Assembly (NCBI RefSeq): GCF_009017415.1
Contig: NC_092410.1
Location: forward strand, 496,001 to 560,000
Direction of reading: 5' to 3'
From: Aspergillus flavus
Lineage: Eukaryota; Ascomycota; Eurotiomycetes; Eurotiales; Aspergillaceae
DNA: 64,000 bases
A program made the position numbers and the translations under genes. Shown here piece by piece: positions 12,840-26,174 of this stretch. Each line of letters begins with the position of its first letter. The first letter of the stretch is position 1. The notes under the pieces were generated by a model. That model saw only the letters and a list, made by a program, of their open reading frames with translations, made no database searches and was not told the origin of the DNA.

Positions 12840-14193
12840 TCACATCACCGAGCTAAGTGAGCCAAGGCGTCGGGCGAATGCTTTGCCCACTTGGTGTGAG
12901 ATTGGAGGACGCCTCCATTGTGATTTCGTCCTGGTGTGACCTGAGCATGCAGAGTTATGCCCGACTGACTCCCCTTTTTATCCTCCAGTTATGCAGTTTA
13001 TGCCCCAAATGTCGGCAAGTGGGCCTTACCCCGTGGCATCGGATAAAAGTTTTTCTGGTTATCTTCGTATCGCGTACCCTCCTTATTCTCCTGCCCCTTT
13101 CGGACTGTCCAGGTCAGGGTCCCATTTCTGCAGCCCTAACATCTTTGGAGTTTCGGAGACCTCCGTCCTGATATGAGACTTTACTTCATAACAGCCGGAA
13201 GGAGGTCCAATATAGAGGGTTATTAACTCAGATGTATACCGCAAACCTCCACTTTCATGCGCCCACCACCTTTATTTTGCCTCGACATCGTCTTCGATAC
13301 TTAAGGATTGGCTCACACGACTATGTTAACAACGATACCCGATAGGACTGTCACTTCACCGCCTTTGATGAATCACCCCCCCTTGCATGTCTTCTTAATG
13401 GTTACTCTTACAGACCTCTGCCAGCTGAGCATGGATGATCTTGGGGATATGGTAGTCAAGGCGCGACCTTGATGTCATTGGCATTTTGGTCGAGTGGGAT
13501 TAAGAGATGATGTTAGTAACTTTGTGTGAGTGAACGTTAGCGATGTATGGCAGCTATCTTGGAGCAAAGATCTTAACATTGTTCGCTGCAGAGTGTGGTT
13601 TTTGGTTAATGTTATCGAAATGATTTTGGCCACCACGGGTGCACAATGTGGAGTTATTCATCGTCAATACAACTAGGTTTTCCTGTAAAGATAATATATA
13701 TATATATGTGAAGATACGAGCCCACGGTTCTCGCTAAAAGATCCATTAAGAACAAATAGCATACCCAAGTTATTTCCCCTGAACTTTCCTGGTTTCTTTG
13801 TACCGTTGGCCAGAATCTTTACAGCATCTCCTGATTTAGTATTGCTATTTATTCTCGGGGATAGTTACAATCCTAAAGAGGAAGCTTGGAAGACAGAGCC
13901 AAGAGGCATATCGGCTGACTCGTTACGACAATCTAATATCTAATTGCACAGGTTGCTAATTGGGAATAAGTAAAATGCTCATTGCCAGTAGAGGTAGAGT
14001 GCAGTCAAAAGCTCTACATTTATAGACTAAGACTGCACTCAGGTCTAATGAAAACTTATGGGCCCGTCGAAGATATCTTTTCATTTCCTTCCCCCGGAAG
14101 ACAGGAGTCTACATATAGATCTCAAGTTTCCTTGACTGTAGTCCATTTCCTTAGCCTCAAAACAAATTCATAGACAACAACCAGACATACCAC
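12840..14193. other. Gene-free spacer
   Basis: No convincing gene. The part next to 12840 is promoter for the exporter. The rest is moderately A+T-rich with a short (TA)n run near 13696-13706. I see no RNA gene or mobile-element end. Confidence 0.45.
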
Positions 14194-14721
14194 CTACCGG
14201 CAGCCATTGAGACCACAAGACGGGAAGATTCTGTTTAATAAATTAGAATCTGATCAAAACTATGCATGAATAGAGTAGTACTCACACTCCGCAGGCCGAG
14301 TCAACGTGAACAAAGCCTTCTCATCATCCTGCACATCGTACACCAAATGAATCGTCTTATCAGACGACTCGGCAAGGAACAAGTCCCCTGAATTATCCGA
14401 GATCTGGTACAAGTCTTGACCCCGCTTAATAGGCTCGAAAATCTAGGGTTCGGTGGAAGTGGTGCAGGGAGATCCGTCTTCGTCACAGTTGAGGTAGTCT
14501 GGCGAATCCTGGCTTTGAATGACGACAGTGCCGAAGCCGACGCCGTTGAAGCTCCAGATCTGGTCATATGAGCCATTGAATGGGCTGAAGACTGCCGGAC
14601 TAGTCCCCTTTGCAGTCAAGATATTGTCGCTTTCTGTGATGACGTAGCTTCCTGTTGCGGATTGAGCGAGTGTTTGGCCACTTAGGGCAATGAAAGCGGC
14701 GAAGGAGAGGGAGAATTGCAT
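14194..14721 (-). pseudogene. Small secreted protein gene interrupted by an in-frame TAG
   Basis: The ATG at 14721 opens a clear signal peptide (MQFSLSFAAFIALSGQTLAQ) followed by a beta-rich small domain (SYVITESDNI, FNGVGFGTVVIQSQDS, NCDEDGSPC). The frame stops at TAG 14445-14443, after about 92 codons. The same frame continues beyond the TAG with equally protein-like sequence (FEPIKRGQDLYQISDNSGD, then KTIHLVYDVQDDEKALFTL) to a good intron at 14281-14231 and a short last exon with CGLNGC, ending at 14194. The continuation suggests a single C-to-T change from a Gln codon. The gene is either inactive or makes a truncated protein. No alternative intron that removes the TAG keeps the frame. Family not recognised; the repeated aromatic/Gly strands recall a beta-trefoil-like secreted protein (inference). 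Confidence 0.6.
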
Positions 14722-17482
14722 GGCAGTAAATTTGGGAAGTTGAAGAAGAATAGTGTTTGTAATTTGATAAAAATTAGGCAAAGAGACAGTTTTCCATCCC
14801 TGAATGACGGAGATGAATTGAGGAGAGAGCAATGCCTGCTGCACAGAGCCGATGTAATTTATAGGTTTCTTCTTCTTGAGATATAACCACTTGCTCTACT
14901 AATGTGTTGACATATCATAATTGGAATAGTGGAATGTAGGGATGTGCTTTTTTGTGTTAAAATATTTGGATGAAATAGACTGATAATGTCAATTTGTTTA
15001 GATCTATCACTTTCACGATATCTCAGCTGAGGATCTATACTGCAGATTTACTTGGAGGGAGTTTGGTAGTGATGAGATACTCCGTATTAATCCCCGGGTT
15101 GCTCACTCCGCAACATAGTAGGTAGAAATAGCCGAAGTGACAAGTGCTATAGTGAACAGTTCTTGTACACCTGTCTAATACGTGTGCCGCTCCTGTTGTG
15201 AGAATACTACATAAATAATTCATAAATGCTCCAAGAGTACTCTAGATTATTTACTAAGTACTTCTTAAATATATATCTACTACTCTAGCCACCTTTAGAG
15301 TAATTACTACCGTAGACTTAGTGTTTAAGATATATATAGCAGATTTTGTCCAATATTAGGTATTTATAAAAGTTATTTCTGCTACTAAACAAGTCATAAA
15401 TTAGATACCTGATAATACATATGATCCTCTGGGCGCGTTGATACGACGCGATATTTGTTGTGAGCCTATTTCTTCGCGTTTTGACCATGGCCTTTTCAAT
15501 TTACTTCCTGGCAACACTCAACGGGGCGTCACGTCAGATAAGATTTTGATAGACTTCTTCATAAGACTGAGTATAGGGATAAACGTACGGAGCACACCCA
15601 CTTAAATTTGTGGTCTCACCGGCATTGGCCCGCACATCCAAGACAATGTCTCAGAACTCTAAAATAAATTGTTAAGTTGTGGACCGAAATCTTTAACTCT
15701 CGTTTCGGGGAACCCCGAGTCTAAACCTTTTGTTCACTGTGGTTTGTTTTGTCACTGTTGGATAGGTTTGGAGAATGTGCTCTTACATCTCCCGATGACG
15801 AGAAACCTGAAGGCAAATCATACGTTTCCAAGGATTTCAGAGGCTGTCCTTACTTGAACTTGACATGCATACAATAGGGTTGATAGCGGCATCTCTGGGT
15901 TTTGGAGTGAAACATGGGTCTAGCGCCAGTGCGCTTTTCCACCCTTTCCCCACCGTGGGTAACCCCTACAGAAAGAAAGTCTTGAGTCTAGAACTCTATT
16001 CACGAGGGCAAAAATAGCTTAATAAACACAACGATGGGTATCTTGTTTGGGACTTGTGTATAAAGAGTACTGGCACCTCTGCCTATATTGTGTAGACAAT
16101 CATACAGTGTATATCCATATCGCTTAATCTCCCCAAAAGAATATCGCGTACACTAACCTTCTATAATATAATGATACTTATTAACGTCGTTGTCCCGATG
16201 ATCGACGGGGTTTAAGCTTCATCGGTTCAGGATGGACCCTCAGGAATAAGAATCCGCGAACGTGAGGGATTTAATAATAGCTACAGCCTATTCTCTTTTA
16301 ATATAACCGGTTATAATGGAAGTGTCTTATTTCTAGCCTTATATTATCTACCAACTACTTATCAATAGCCATAGATATAGACACCTGAACCCTTTAGGTA
16401 CTGTTCACGCGGTAGAATCTGTTAGTCGCCTAGTATTGGGTAAAATTAGTTATCTGGTGGACCAGTACAGAAAATGACAGTTCTTCCCTGAAAATGTTTG
16501 TACCTTACCATATTACAGTACTTGAATAAGGTGTTGAGCGGACACGTCGAGGGGCATGTAATATGACCCCGTGCGGCATCAATAGTCCAAGAACAAGAAA
16601 TTCCTCCGTTCTAGCTTTATCAAACGGAGCTAGTGTCCTCATGTCTTGTCCATTTTGAGGTAATGCGCCAATCCCACCTGCATGTGTGGTAACGATGGAG
16701 TTGAAGGGCAAGTGAAAGCCTGAAAGTCAATATCGGCAATCGAGATGGGAGATGAGCCGAAAGGGAAATCACCGGACATTTGAGGATTGTGATGATCATT
16801 CTCCAGACCAGTATTTACACCAATGCACCTGACCAACACGTCGACCTTGGCAGGCAGAGAGATATTACTGTGGAAGGCGCTACTGCATCGGGAACTCAGA
16901 ATCCCCCGGCACTTTTACTAATTCTGGGTAGTGTTGTGGAATTATGGCACGTTCTTGATAACTTTTCTTTTTTAGGCTAAGGATATGACAACTATATTGA
17001 CAAACCGTTCCATCCATATACACTGTAGTTAACCAAGTTCGTAACCTCGGTAACTGTCACGTTAGACATTTGCCGGGTTTGAGGGATGTGGATATTAGTA
17101 GCCTGTTGCTGGCCAATCAACTGCGCTTTCTTTTGGATCGACGGTCAGAGCCTGGTACATCTCAATGGCCCTAGCATTCAAAGGAGTATGTTGCCGCTGC
17201 GTTCGGTTTAGGCTATTCTCTGCCTCTTTACAATCTTGAGCAGATTCCAGATTCAGACTAACCTTGAGACTTCCGCAGTCTCGAATGTGGAGAAGACCTG
17301 TGAGTTAGCGGAGCATATTAGGATAAAGGAGACACGGATTAATCCTTACAGGGTCCACCGGCCGAGTAGTACGGATAGTTAAGCTAAGATTGCCACTGGC
17401 CAAGGCCTCCTCAATCTTAAGCCAAATCGACCGGTTTCCTTTTCCGGTATGCATACCGGGGATCACTTGAAGTGCTAACCCA
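14722..17482. other. A+T-rich gene-poor region
   Basis: The stretch 15200-16500 is visibly A+T-rich with many TA steps (for example 15225-15420 and 16140-16400) and has almost no long open frames. This is the look of sequence mutated by repeat-induced point mutation or of old spacer. Short minus-strand frames near 16839-16505 and 17490-17305 are protein-like in places but cannot be linked or named. No gene supported. Confidence 0.45.
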
Positions 17483-17488
17483 TTAGCC
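17483..17488 (-). promoter_or_regulatory. XlnR-type GGCTAA motif upstream of faeA
   Basis: The plus strand shows TTAGCC, that is GGCTAA on the minus strand, about 320 bp before the faeA ATG. XlnR, the Aspergillus xylanolytic activator, binds GGCTAA/GGCTRA. A second GGCTAA lies further up at 16975-16980. A six-base motif is weak evidence alone. Confidence 0.4.
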
Positions 17489-17689
17489 ATTGGGTTTCGA
17501 TACCTCTGCCCGTCGAGGTTTCAAGTAAACAGGGTATGGGACTTAAGCTCGGTATCAGGTAAGTTTATCACACCGCAGGTCATGCCATTAAGTACCCTTT
17601 CGAATGGGCCTGAACATAGTGCTTCACGGATACAATCATTTTACCCGGAAAGATTCACTTCACCCGTTTCTGCTTTACCTAGGCTTGCC

Positions 17690-17697
17690 TATATAAG
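17690..17697 (+). promoter_or_regulatory. TATA box of faeA
   Basis: TATATAAG lies 110 bp before the ATG at 17807, a usual distance for strongly expressed Aspergillus genes. Confidence 0.6.
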
Positions 17698-17806
17698 TGC
17701 GCTGAGTGTTTCGTATCCAATACAGGACAGCCTGCCTACAAGGACTATTCAAGCCACAATATCATTCGTTCAACTACGTGTTTATTACACATATTTTATA
17801 AACGCC

Positions 17807-18751
17807 ATGAAGAACTTTGTTTCAATGCACGCAATCCTTCTCGCGTGCTCAGCAGGAGCAGGCCTCGCTGCAATCACTCAGGGGATCTCTGAGGGAACTT
17901 ATAGTCGCATTGTCGAAATGGCAACCATCTCTCAAGCTGCCTACGCAAACCTGTGTAATATTCCATCAACAATCACCAGCGCGGGAAAGATCTACAATGC
18001 AGAGACGGATATCAACGGGTGGGTTCTGCGAGACGACAGCCGTCAAGAAATAATCACTGTTTTCCGGGGAACGGGAAGTGACACAAACCTGCAGCTCGAC
18101 ACCAACTATACGCAGGCACCTTTTGATACGCTTCCTCAATGTAGCGGGTGTGCCGTTCACGGAGGGTACTATGTTGGTTGGATATCTGTGAAGGATCAGG
18201 TTGAAGGTCTTGTTCAACAGCAGGCGAGTCAATATCCCGACTATAGTCTGGTGATTACTGGACATAGGTATGCGACCTGCCCCCATCTTCTCATAATCTC
18301 CCCCCCCTTTTCCTTCTCATCCTCTATTGAGAGTCCTTCGTTGGTCTAACGTTTAATGGAAACTAGCCTGGGTGCGTCGATGGCTGCAATCACCGCGGCT
18401 CAGCTTTCTGCCACATACAACAATATTACCGTCTACACATTTGGTGAACCTCGAACTGGTAACCAGGCATACGCGTCATATGTTGATGAGACCTTCCAAG
18501 CCACAAACCCGGATGCAACAAAGTTCTATCGCGTTACTCACACTAACGATGGTATTCCCAACCTGCCTCCCACTTCGCAGGGTTACGTTCACCACGGTAC
18601 AGAATACTGGAGTGTGGAACCCCACGGGCCCCAGAACATGTATCTCTGTCTGGGAGACGAAGTTCAATGCTGCGAAGCGCAAGGAGGACAAGGAGTTAAT
18701 GACGCGCATGTTACCTACTTTGGAATGGCAAGCGGAGCCTGTACATGGTAG
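17807..18751 (+). CDS. faeA: Feruloyl esterase A, lipase-like fold
   Basis: Secreted serine esterase that cuts ferulic-acid ester links between arabinoxylan chains and lignin. Exons 17807-18267 and 18367-18751 give 281 aa, exactly the length of Aspergillus FaeA. Signal peptide: the first 20 or so residues, ending near GLAA. The oxyanion and nucleophile region is TGHSLGAS; the catalytic Ser is residue 154 and its codon (AG|C) is split by the single intron (18268-18366). The Asp of the triad lies in [12 protein letters not shown] (about 215) and the His in NDAHVTYFG (about 268). The C-terminal [18 protein letters not shown] stretch is typical of the family. From memory it is closest to the A. 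oryzae/flavus protein. It lies 1.4 kb before the GH10 xylanase on the same strand, and both have GGCTRA motifs upstream, so joint XlnR control is likely. Confidence 0.97.
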
Positions 18752-19622
18752 GAGCAGGTTTAACCAATCTGCAAGGTGATAAATACACAGACTATGTTTG
18801 GAGTGCTGGTTGTGCGAAGCAATTAAGGTAAAGGAAATAAAATATCGATAGGACTCCCATGAGGATAATAACCAAGAGCCTTCATCCATGGACCTTCGCT
18901 TGCTAGAAGGGAACCTCTGCATGAAATACCTTTATCTTGATAACATTTTTCTCGTACGTAATAAACCACGACTTCACCCGGGTATTTGTAATTGTGGCGC
19001 CTTGTTGGATTGTGACCTATACTCTAGTATAGGCTATGCGCTGTCAGATATCTTCCTCCCACAGCATACCAGCCCATACACCCCAGTTCATGAGTTAGAT
19101 TGTTGTATGAACTGCCCTTCATGCTTCACGAAGGGAAGCCACGACCTAGGAGGATTAAGAATCCAGAAGCACAAACTGACATACCTATGCTTATAAGTCT
19201 TCGCAGTACGTCCTTGTGCATATTGTTGCAAATTTCATTATATTTGGACTTAGGGCAAAATTGCTCAGGACTACAAAAGGTGCTACTGCCTGCCTCGCCA
19301 GTCCAACGCTTCAGTTCGACCATAATCCTTTCCCTGGTTTTTACATTTGGATCACGACCTAATCTGAAGTTGAGTTAGAATTGGTAGTCGTTCTGGGCAG
19401 GTAGGATTAGGATTTTATTGATGTACTCGGAGGTGGGTCGAACAGAAGAAGCCTGGAATGATTTACCAATGGTGCCACTTGCTAGAGTAAATTAAGGTAA
19501 AAAACGTAAAAGGAAAACAATAAGAAGAAATAAGAATAAAGAGAAAGGAACATCATGGGCACTTGGACCCCTTTTAAGACCCACCATTGGAAAAGGACTA
19601 GACTCTTTGGATGTGTAGGAAC
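18752..19622. other. Intergenic region, faeA downstream side
   Basis: Contains the faeA 3' end and spacer. No open frame with protein-like content; nothing else supported. Confidence 0.45.
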
Positions 19623-19628
19623 GGCTGA
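19623..19628 (+). promoter_or_regulatory. GGCTGA, possible XlnR site of the xylanase gene
   Basis: Fits GGCTRA, about 540 bp before the xylanase ATG. Weak alone; stronger together with the GGCTAA at 19801-19806. Confidence 0.3.
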
Positions 19629-19800
19629 AACGACGGGATACAATATTGCAAGAATATCGGCACTTAGTCCGTACGATGGGGCTGGTCCTGCCGGCAGCAT
19701 GCTTAACAAGTCTTAATCTAGACCCTGGGAGAACATTGGTGGGCCCCTAGAGTATTTACTCGTTTCGTGTCTCTTAGGCCTACCATGCCTTTCTCAGGAA

Positions 19801-19806
19801 TTAGCC
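19801..19806 (-). promoter_or_regulatory. GGCTAA, possible XlnR site of the xylanase gene
   Basis: TTAGCC on the plus strand, so GGCTAA on the minus strand, 360 bp before the xylanase ATG. This matches the core motif used at xylanolytic promoters in Aspergillus. Confidence 0.4.
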
Positions 19807-20072
19807 CGTCATCTTCCGCAGCGTCACTGCTGCAGAATCAGACTAGCTTCGGCCTGAATGGGCCAACATGGAACCGTCCCCAATTATGTGGTGGTGGCTT
19901 AATTTCTTGATATGATAGTAACAGGGACTGTGTCGCGTGTCTGAAACCAATCTTATTCTAGTGCTGCTTTGTCTCTGTTATCGGCCCGAAGCCCGCGGTT
20001 AAAGTCCGGATACATCACAGCCTGAAGCCATTCTGCTGATTTTGGACTAGACCTAATATTAATCAAGAGGGG

Positions 20073-20080
20073 TATTTAAA
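20073..20080 (+). promoter_or_regulatory. TATA-like box of the xylanase gene
   Basis: TATTTAAA lies 86 bp before the ATG at 20166. Confidence 0.45.
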
Positions 20081-20165
20081 GGTGTATTCTCCCGTTAGAT
20101 TTTAAATCGCCAAGTCGACAGCTGCTATTGCTTTCATACAAGTTTTTTACATCCAACCTCTAGAC

Positions 20166-22430
<2,265 letters not shown>

Positions 22431-23390
22431 CTACGCCTTCCGGCCAGACACTAAGCGCAGCTCCGGTATGTAGCCCTTTTCTTTCATCTCCACCACCAGG
22501 CGATCTAAAAAGGCGAAATATTCTTCTGGGGTCTTGGCAACGCCCGGAATCCCCTCGTCTACTCCAGTTAGCGTCCATCCGTGCAAGGAACAGAAGAAAT
22601 ATTTACCTCCCATCAGCCTCGCCAAATGGCGAAAACTCTCCACCCACAGCTCTGCCGATCTATCGCGGTTGGCAGGGTCTTTGACCTTAGCGCCATATGG
22701 TAGAGGGTATCGGACCGTCGTCACATCTTCGAACCCGAGCTCCTTCAGCAGCGGCTCTAGTTTATCGGCGAGGTGGATGTCCATGCCGTTCCCCTCCGTC
22801 GCCCATACTTGCACCATCCCCAGTAGACGCTGTTGGGGGTGAGTGTCCCAGAACTCCGGGCGGAGCCATTGACATTCGACGAGTTGGATTGTGCCACCGG
22901 GTTTTAATAACGCTTGCAAATTTCGTACAACTTGGGGCCACTCCTCCTTTTTCAGAGCCCATACTAGCAACCTCTGATGGATAATATCGAAAGAGCCTTC
23001 CCAGTTCCAGTCCGACGGGAAAGGCTGTCGTATGTCGTGATAGCGAAAGTCAATATCTACGCCGTCATTGAACAGATGGGACGCGATATCCACGCCGTGG
23101 AGATCCCAGGAATGTTCCGGATATCGCTTCGCCATGTCGTGCAACCAGACCCCTACATTGTTCAGCCTAGTCCATATTTTACAAGCTGGCTACGTACCAT
23201 CCGCACATCCACTATCGAGGATTCGCAGTGGACGCCCTGTTGACGGTGGCAGAGTGAAGCCAAAATAGGCCTCATCCGAGGCGGCTGCAAAATGGCGATG
23301 CTGACGTTGGAGACGATCCGCCTCGGTGACATGGTGAGGCAAAAGATAACTGCCTTCCGTGCCCGTAAAAACCTCCGTCTGGGTGCTCAT
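22431..23390 (-). CDS. SAM-dependent class I methyltransferase (LaeA/UmtA-like type)
   Basis: Exons 23390-23198 and 23152-22431 give 304 aa. The 45-nt intron (23197-23153) falls inside motif I, which reads ILDSGCADGVWLHDMA after splicing (about residues 57-72), the SAM-binding DxGCxxG loop. Then HGVDIA (motif post-I), SFDIIHQRLLVWA (motif II) and LLKPGGTIQLVECQW (motif III) follow in the expected order. No signal peptide or membrane segment, so cytosolic or nuclear. Fungal proteins of this kind methylate small molecules in secondary metabolism or act like LaeA; target unknown. It stands head-to-head with the unknown gene starting at 23863, with about 470 bp between the ATGs, so the two may share a promoter. 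Confidence 0.88.
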
Positions 23391-23862
23391 GGTTTAAAAA
23401 TATGATTCTGTTTTAATTTCCTTATGATGTTAGGATTTGAACTCTCTGTTGGAAAAAACAGAAGGCATGCCATGTTTACTAATGATACGGGGAGGGGTTT
23501 TGGTGGAAAAACGTGACCTGGCTTACGCTACGGACTCTAGTGCCTTTTATGACCTTTGGGTGGGCGATGCGCCCTCTTTAAATAGTAAGAAATTATAATC
23601 TCTCGGAGATCCGTGGTCATACCCACCTTTCTCCGGGAGATCATATTCAACTCTCCTCCGGTGGTCCTGGAACTGAATCACCTCGGAATACTTCGTTTGT
23701 ATGTCAGTTTTGCCATGCCCGGAGGCCAGCAAATTCTCTCCGCGCGCATATTAGAATGGCCTGCTCGCACCAGAGCGGCCTCCGTGCCGCTCTCAACTCT
23801 CCAGGTTGAGATTTTTTCCTGCTGTTCGGACGGTACTGCGTCCTTCATCGATGACCATCAGG
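23391..23862. promoter_or_regulatory. Shared divergent promoter region
   Basis: About 470 bp between the divergent ATGs of the methyltransferase (minus) and the unknown protein (plus). A TTTAAATA element at 23577-23584 lies roughly in the middle and could serve either side. Co-regulation is an inference from the layout. Confidence 0.4.
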
Positions 23863-25275
23863 ATGGCGAATACTTCCCTTTCTGAGGCCTCGATATACAG
23901 TTGCGGGCCACCAGGGATTTGTCAACCGGAATCAGCTATAACACCTCCCGACCGCCGACGTGGCTCACCAGCATGCTGGTCAATCCCCGCAGGAGTATAC
24001 ACGGCTCGCGAGCTGGTCCGACGCTTCGCTCCCTTGCTAGATACAGTTGTGCATCATCTGGGCCCTGATCCACCAAATACAAAGCCCGCACGCATCGTGC
24101 TGCTAGACAACGTCGCCGCCAATCTATCCACGGACACGCGGGAGTCTTCACTGCCCTTATACGATCTCTCAGACATCAGCCGCCGCGAAGTAAGAGACCA
24201 GGCCCGACGGATAGGTCAGGTACTCGTCCAGTGGGCCCGCGAATACACCGACGAACCGTATGATCCGGACCTGTACCTGCGCGGTCCCGGCGATGGCCAT
24301 CTTCTCCTCCAGTCCAGTCTAGCATTGATGTATGCCCGTTGCACCCGGCCACATCACATGCAACTTCTCAGTGAATACATGCGCCAGATGGTCGTCCTAC
24401 GCGACGCGCTGCTTCCCTTCCAAAACTTTTACGCAGTGCCGATCCCGGTCGACGGCAGGGCACGCGGCATTCGCCACCTCGAAGCACCACGGGAAAGGTT
24501 TCTCACCACTGTGTTCGCCGGACACATCACACAGGCATCCGTCGTATCCTTAGCCCGGGCAGTGCTTGCCCCGGACCTCCCTGTCACAATGACAGGCGGG
24601 TACGGCTTCCAGTATACACATGGTCTGATCCTCCCAGCCATACTGGCAGGCGGGGTGGTTCCATACCATTTGTTGCGGTATGTTCCCTCGAAAATGGATT
24701 CCTCGGCAGTGGAGGTTCTCTTCGACTACCATTTCCCGGATTATCATGAGGCACCGCGCGGAGACATACCGGCAGGACCGCCGACGATCTTAACCCGCTA
24801 TCCAATCGACCTTCCGAATCAAAAAGAGGAGCTCCAGACAGCTGGCATAGGGCTTCAGGCAGGGTCCTCGACATCAGCCATCCGGGGCCTCGAGCTGCGT
24901 CTGGAGTTCAAAAGTGGCGACACGGCAAGGGTGGACGTCGGGCAAATCGCCCGCGGGCTACGGCACTCATACGAGGCACGTGAAGAAACACGCGATAGTA
25001 CGACAAACCATACCGTTTTCCTGCACTCTGCGTCCGAGATCCTCATCCAGCCGGGATGGGGTCTGAGCACAGCGGAGACGGCTGGATTCCATGTCATACC
25101 GGTCGACGATCCGACGATCGCCTTGGCTTTGTTGGGGAAGTTGTACCCTCGAAACGTAATCCTTCTACCGAATGATGAGCAACTAGGACAAACAGATGAT
25201 GTTGGGGAGGACTCGGAAGCGAAGTTTGTCATTTGGGGAGGGTTCAAGAGGGGTGGTCTTAAGGGAGTGTTTTAA
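23863..25275 (+). CDS. Unrecognised protein of 470 aa, single exon
   Basis: A long uninterrupted frame, G+C-rich in third positions, with clean protein composition. I chose the ATG of MANTSLSEASIYS (23863); an in-frame ATG at 23806 would add 19 Arg-rich residues. I do not recognise the family. Visible features: a Pro-rich start; helices LLDTVVHHLGPD; RARGIRHLEAPRERFLTTVF; a Gly/Ala-rich hydrophobic part (TGGYGFQYTHGLILPAILAGG, about residues 250-275) that could be a buried core or a membrane-associated helix; and near the C-terminus a strand FHVIPVDDPTIALALLGKLYP. No signal peptide. Its head-to-head position with the methyltransferase suggests a joint role, perhaps as an unknown biosynthetic enzyme or accessory factor. 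Confidence 0.75.
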   Translation: MANTSLSEASIYSCGPPGICQPESAITPPDRRRGSPACWSIPAGVYTARELVRRFAPLLDTVVHHLGPDPPNTKPARIVLLDNVAANLSTDTRESSLPLYDLSDISRREVRDQARRIGQVLVQWAREYTDEPYDPDLYLRGPGDGHLLLQSSLALMYARCTRPHHMQLLSEYMRQMVVLRDALLPFQNFYAVPIPVDGRARGIRHLEAPRERFLTTVFAGHITQASVVSLARAVLAPDLPVTMTGGYGFQYTHGLILPAILAGGVVPYHLLRYVPSKMDSSAVEVLFDYHFPDYHEAPRGDIPAGPPTILTRYPIDLPNQKEELQTAGIGLQAGSSTSAIRGLELRLEFKSGDTARVDVGQIARGLRHSYEAREETRDSTTNHTVFLHSASEILIQPGWGLSTAETAGFHVIPVDDPTIALALLGKLYPRNVILLPNDEQLGQTDDVGEDSEAKFVIWGGFKRGGLKGVF

Positions 25276-26174
25276 GCTGCAATTACTTTACTCCATCTTT
25301 TGCCCTCGTCATCCCTCTTTTTCTTTTCTCTTCACCCGTCATTTTGCCCTTAATTGGTGGCATTTCTTGCTTCTCTTCCATATCTAGATTCTATTCCGAT
25401 ATTGATACCAGATTACAAATAGTTCAGAACCACATCATAGAGTGAGAAAAGCACACAGTAACACGCCGTCCTCCACCTGCCTGTATCTCACCTATAGAAC
25501 CACCGATAATAAACCCAACCGTATCCCATAAAACTGTATAAACAACAAACAAAAGCTCGTAAGACAAAGGGTACTACCCAATCCACCTATACCTCACGGA
25601 CTACCTCACTACCAAGTTCTATAAACCTTCTATCCCACCTACCATAGTTACAATATATCTGGAGCCAAGCAGTGAATGTGCGCTGCTTGCCCAAATCAGG
25701 GAGGGGTTTGGGGATGGATATCTTGTTTGAGATCGGTATGTATACCTCGACGTACTTTGGGTAGAGATGTAGCTCCCCGGGGCTGGTGGGCTGGTTCTTT
25801 TTGGTTGGCTGAGTTCGTGAAGATAAGTGGCTTTGTGGGAGAAATGGAGAGAACGAGACGTTAAGAGTCAGGAAACTTGAAGAGAAGAAATGGGAGGTGT
25901 GGTCGAAAAGGAGGTTAGGGAATATCATGGTGTATGTAATGTAATCCAAGGCATCTGGTTGATAATGAGATACAGTAAAACCAAGATACAGGCAACTCCA
26001 AAATACCAAGCCTAACATCCCTATTCCATACTCTTTAGCAGTCTAGATCTTCGAACTTTCACCGAGGACAGGAAGGCTTTGACGAAGATTATTAGACACA
26101 GGCCAGTAAGGAACAGAGTCTGTTTTTGCTGCTGCTGCTGCTGCCTTTACCCCTCCTTTGGATCTCGGTATGCT
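25276..26174. other. Intergenic region
   Basis: Holds the 3' end of the unknown gene. A minus-strand frame at 26018-25587 (143 codons, Ser/Phe/Pro-rich then IPISNKISIPKPLPDLGKQ) is open, but its composition and its position over a likely 3' UTR make it doubtful. A (CTG)n run of about five units lies at 26131-26145. Confidence 0.35.

Noticed and set aside
14398..14490. An intron that would remove the TAG at 14443-14445 using CCCTAG as acceptor
   Set aside because: The nearest GT donor gives a 44-nt intron that breaks the frame and runs into a stop, and there is no branch site.
25587..26018. 143-codon minus-strand frame after the unknown 470-aa gene
   Set aside because: Ser/Phe/Pro-rich, no domain, lies over a likely 3' UTR and has no splice or promoter support.
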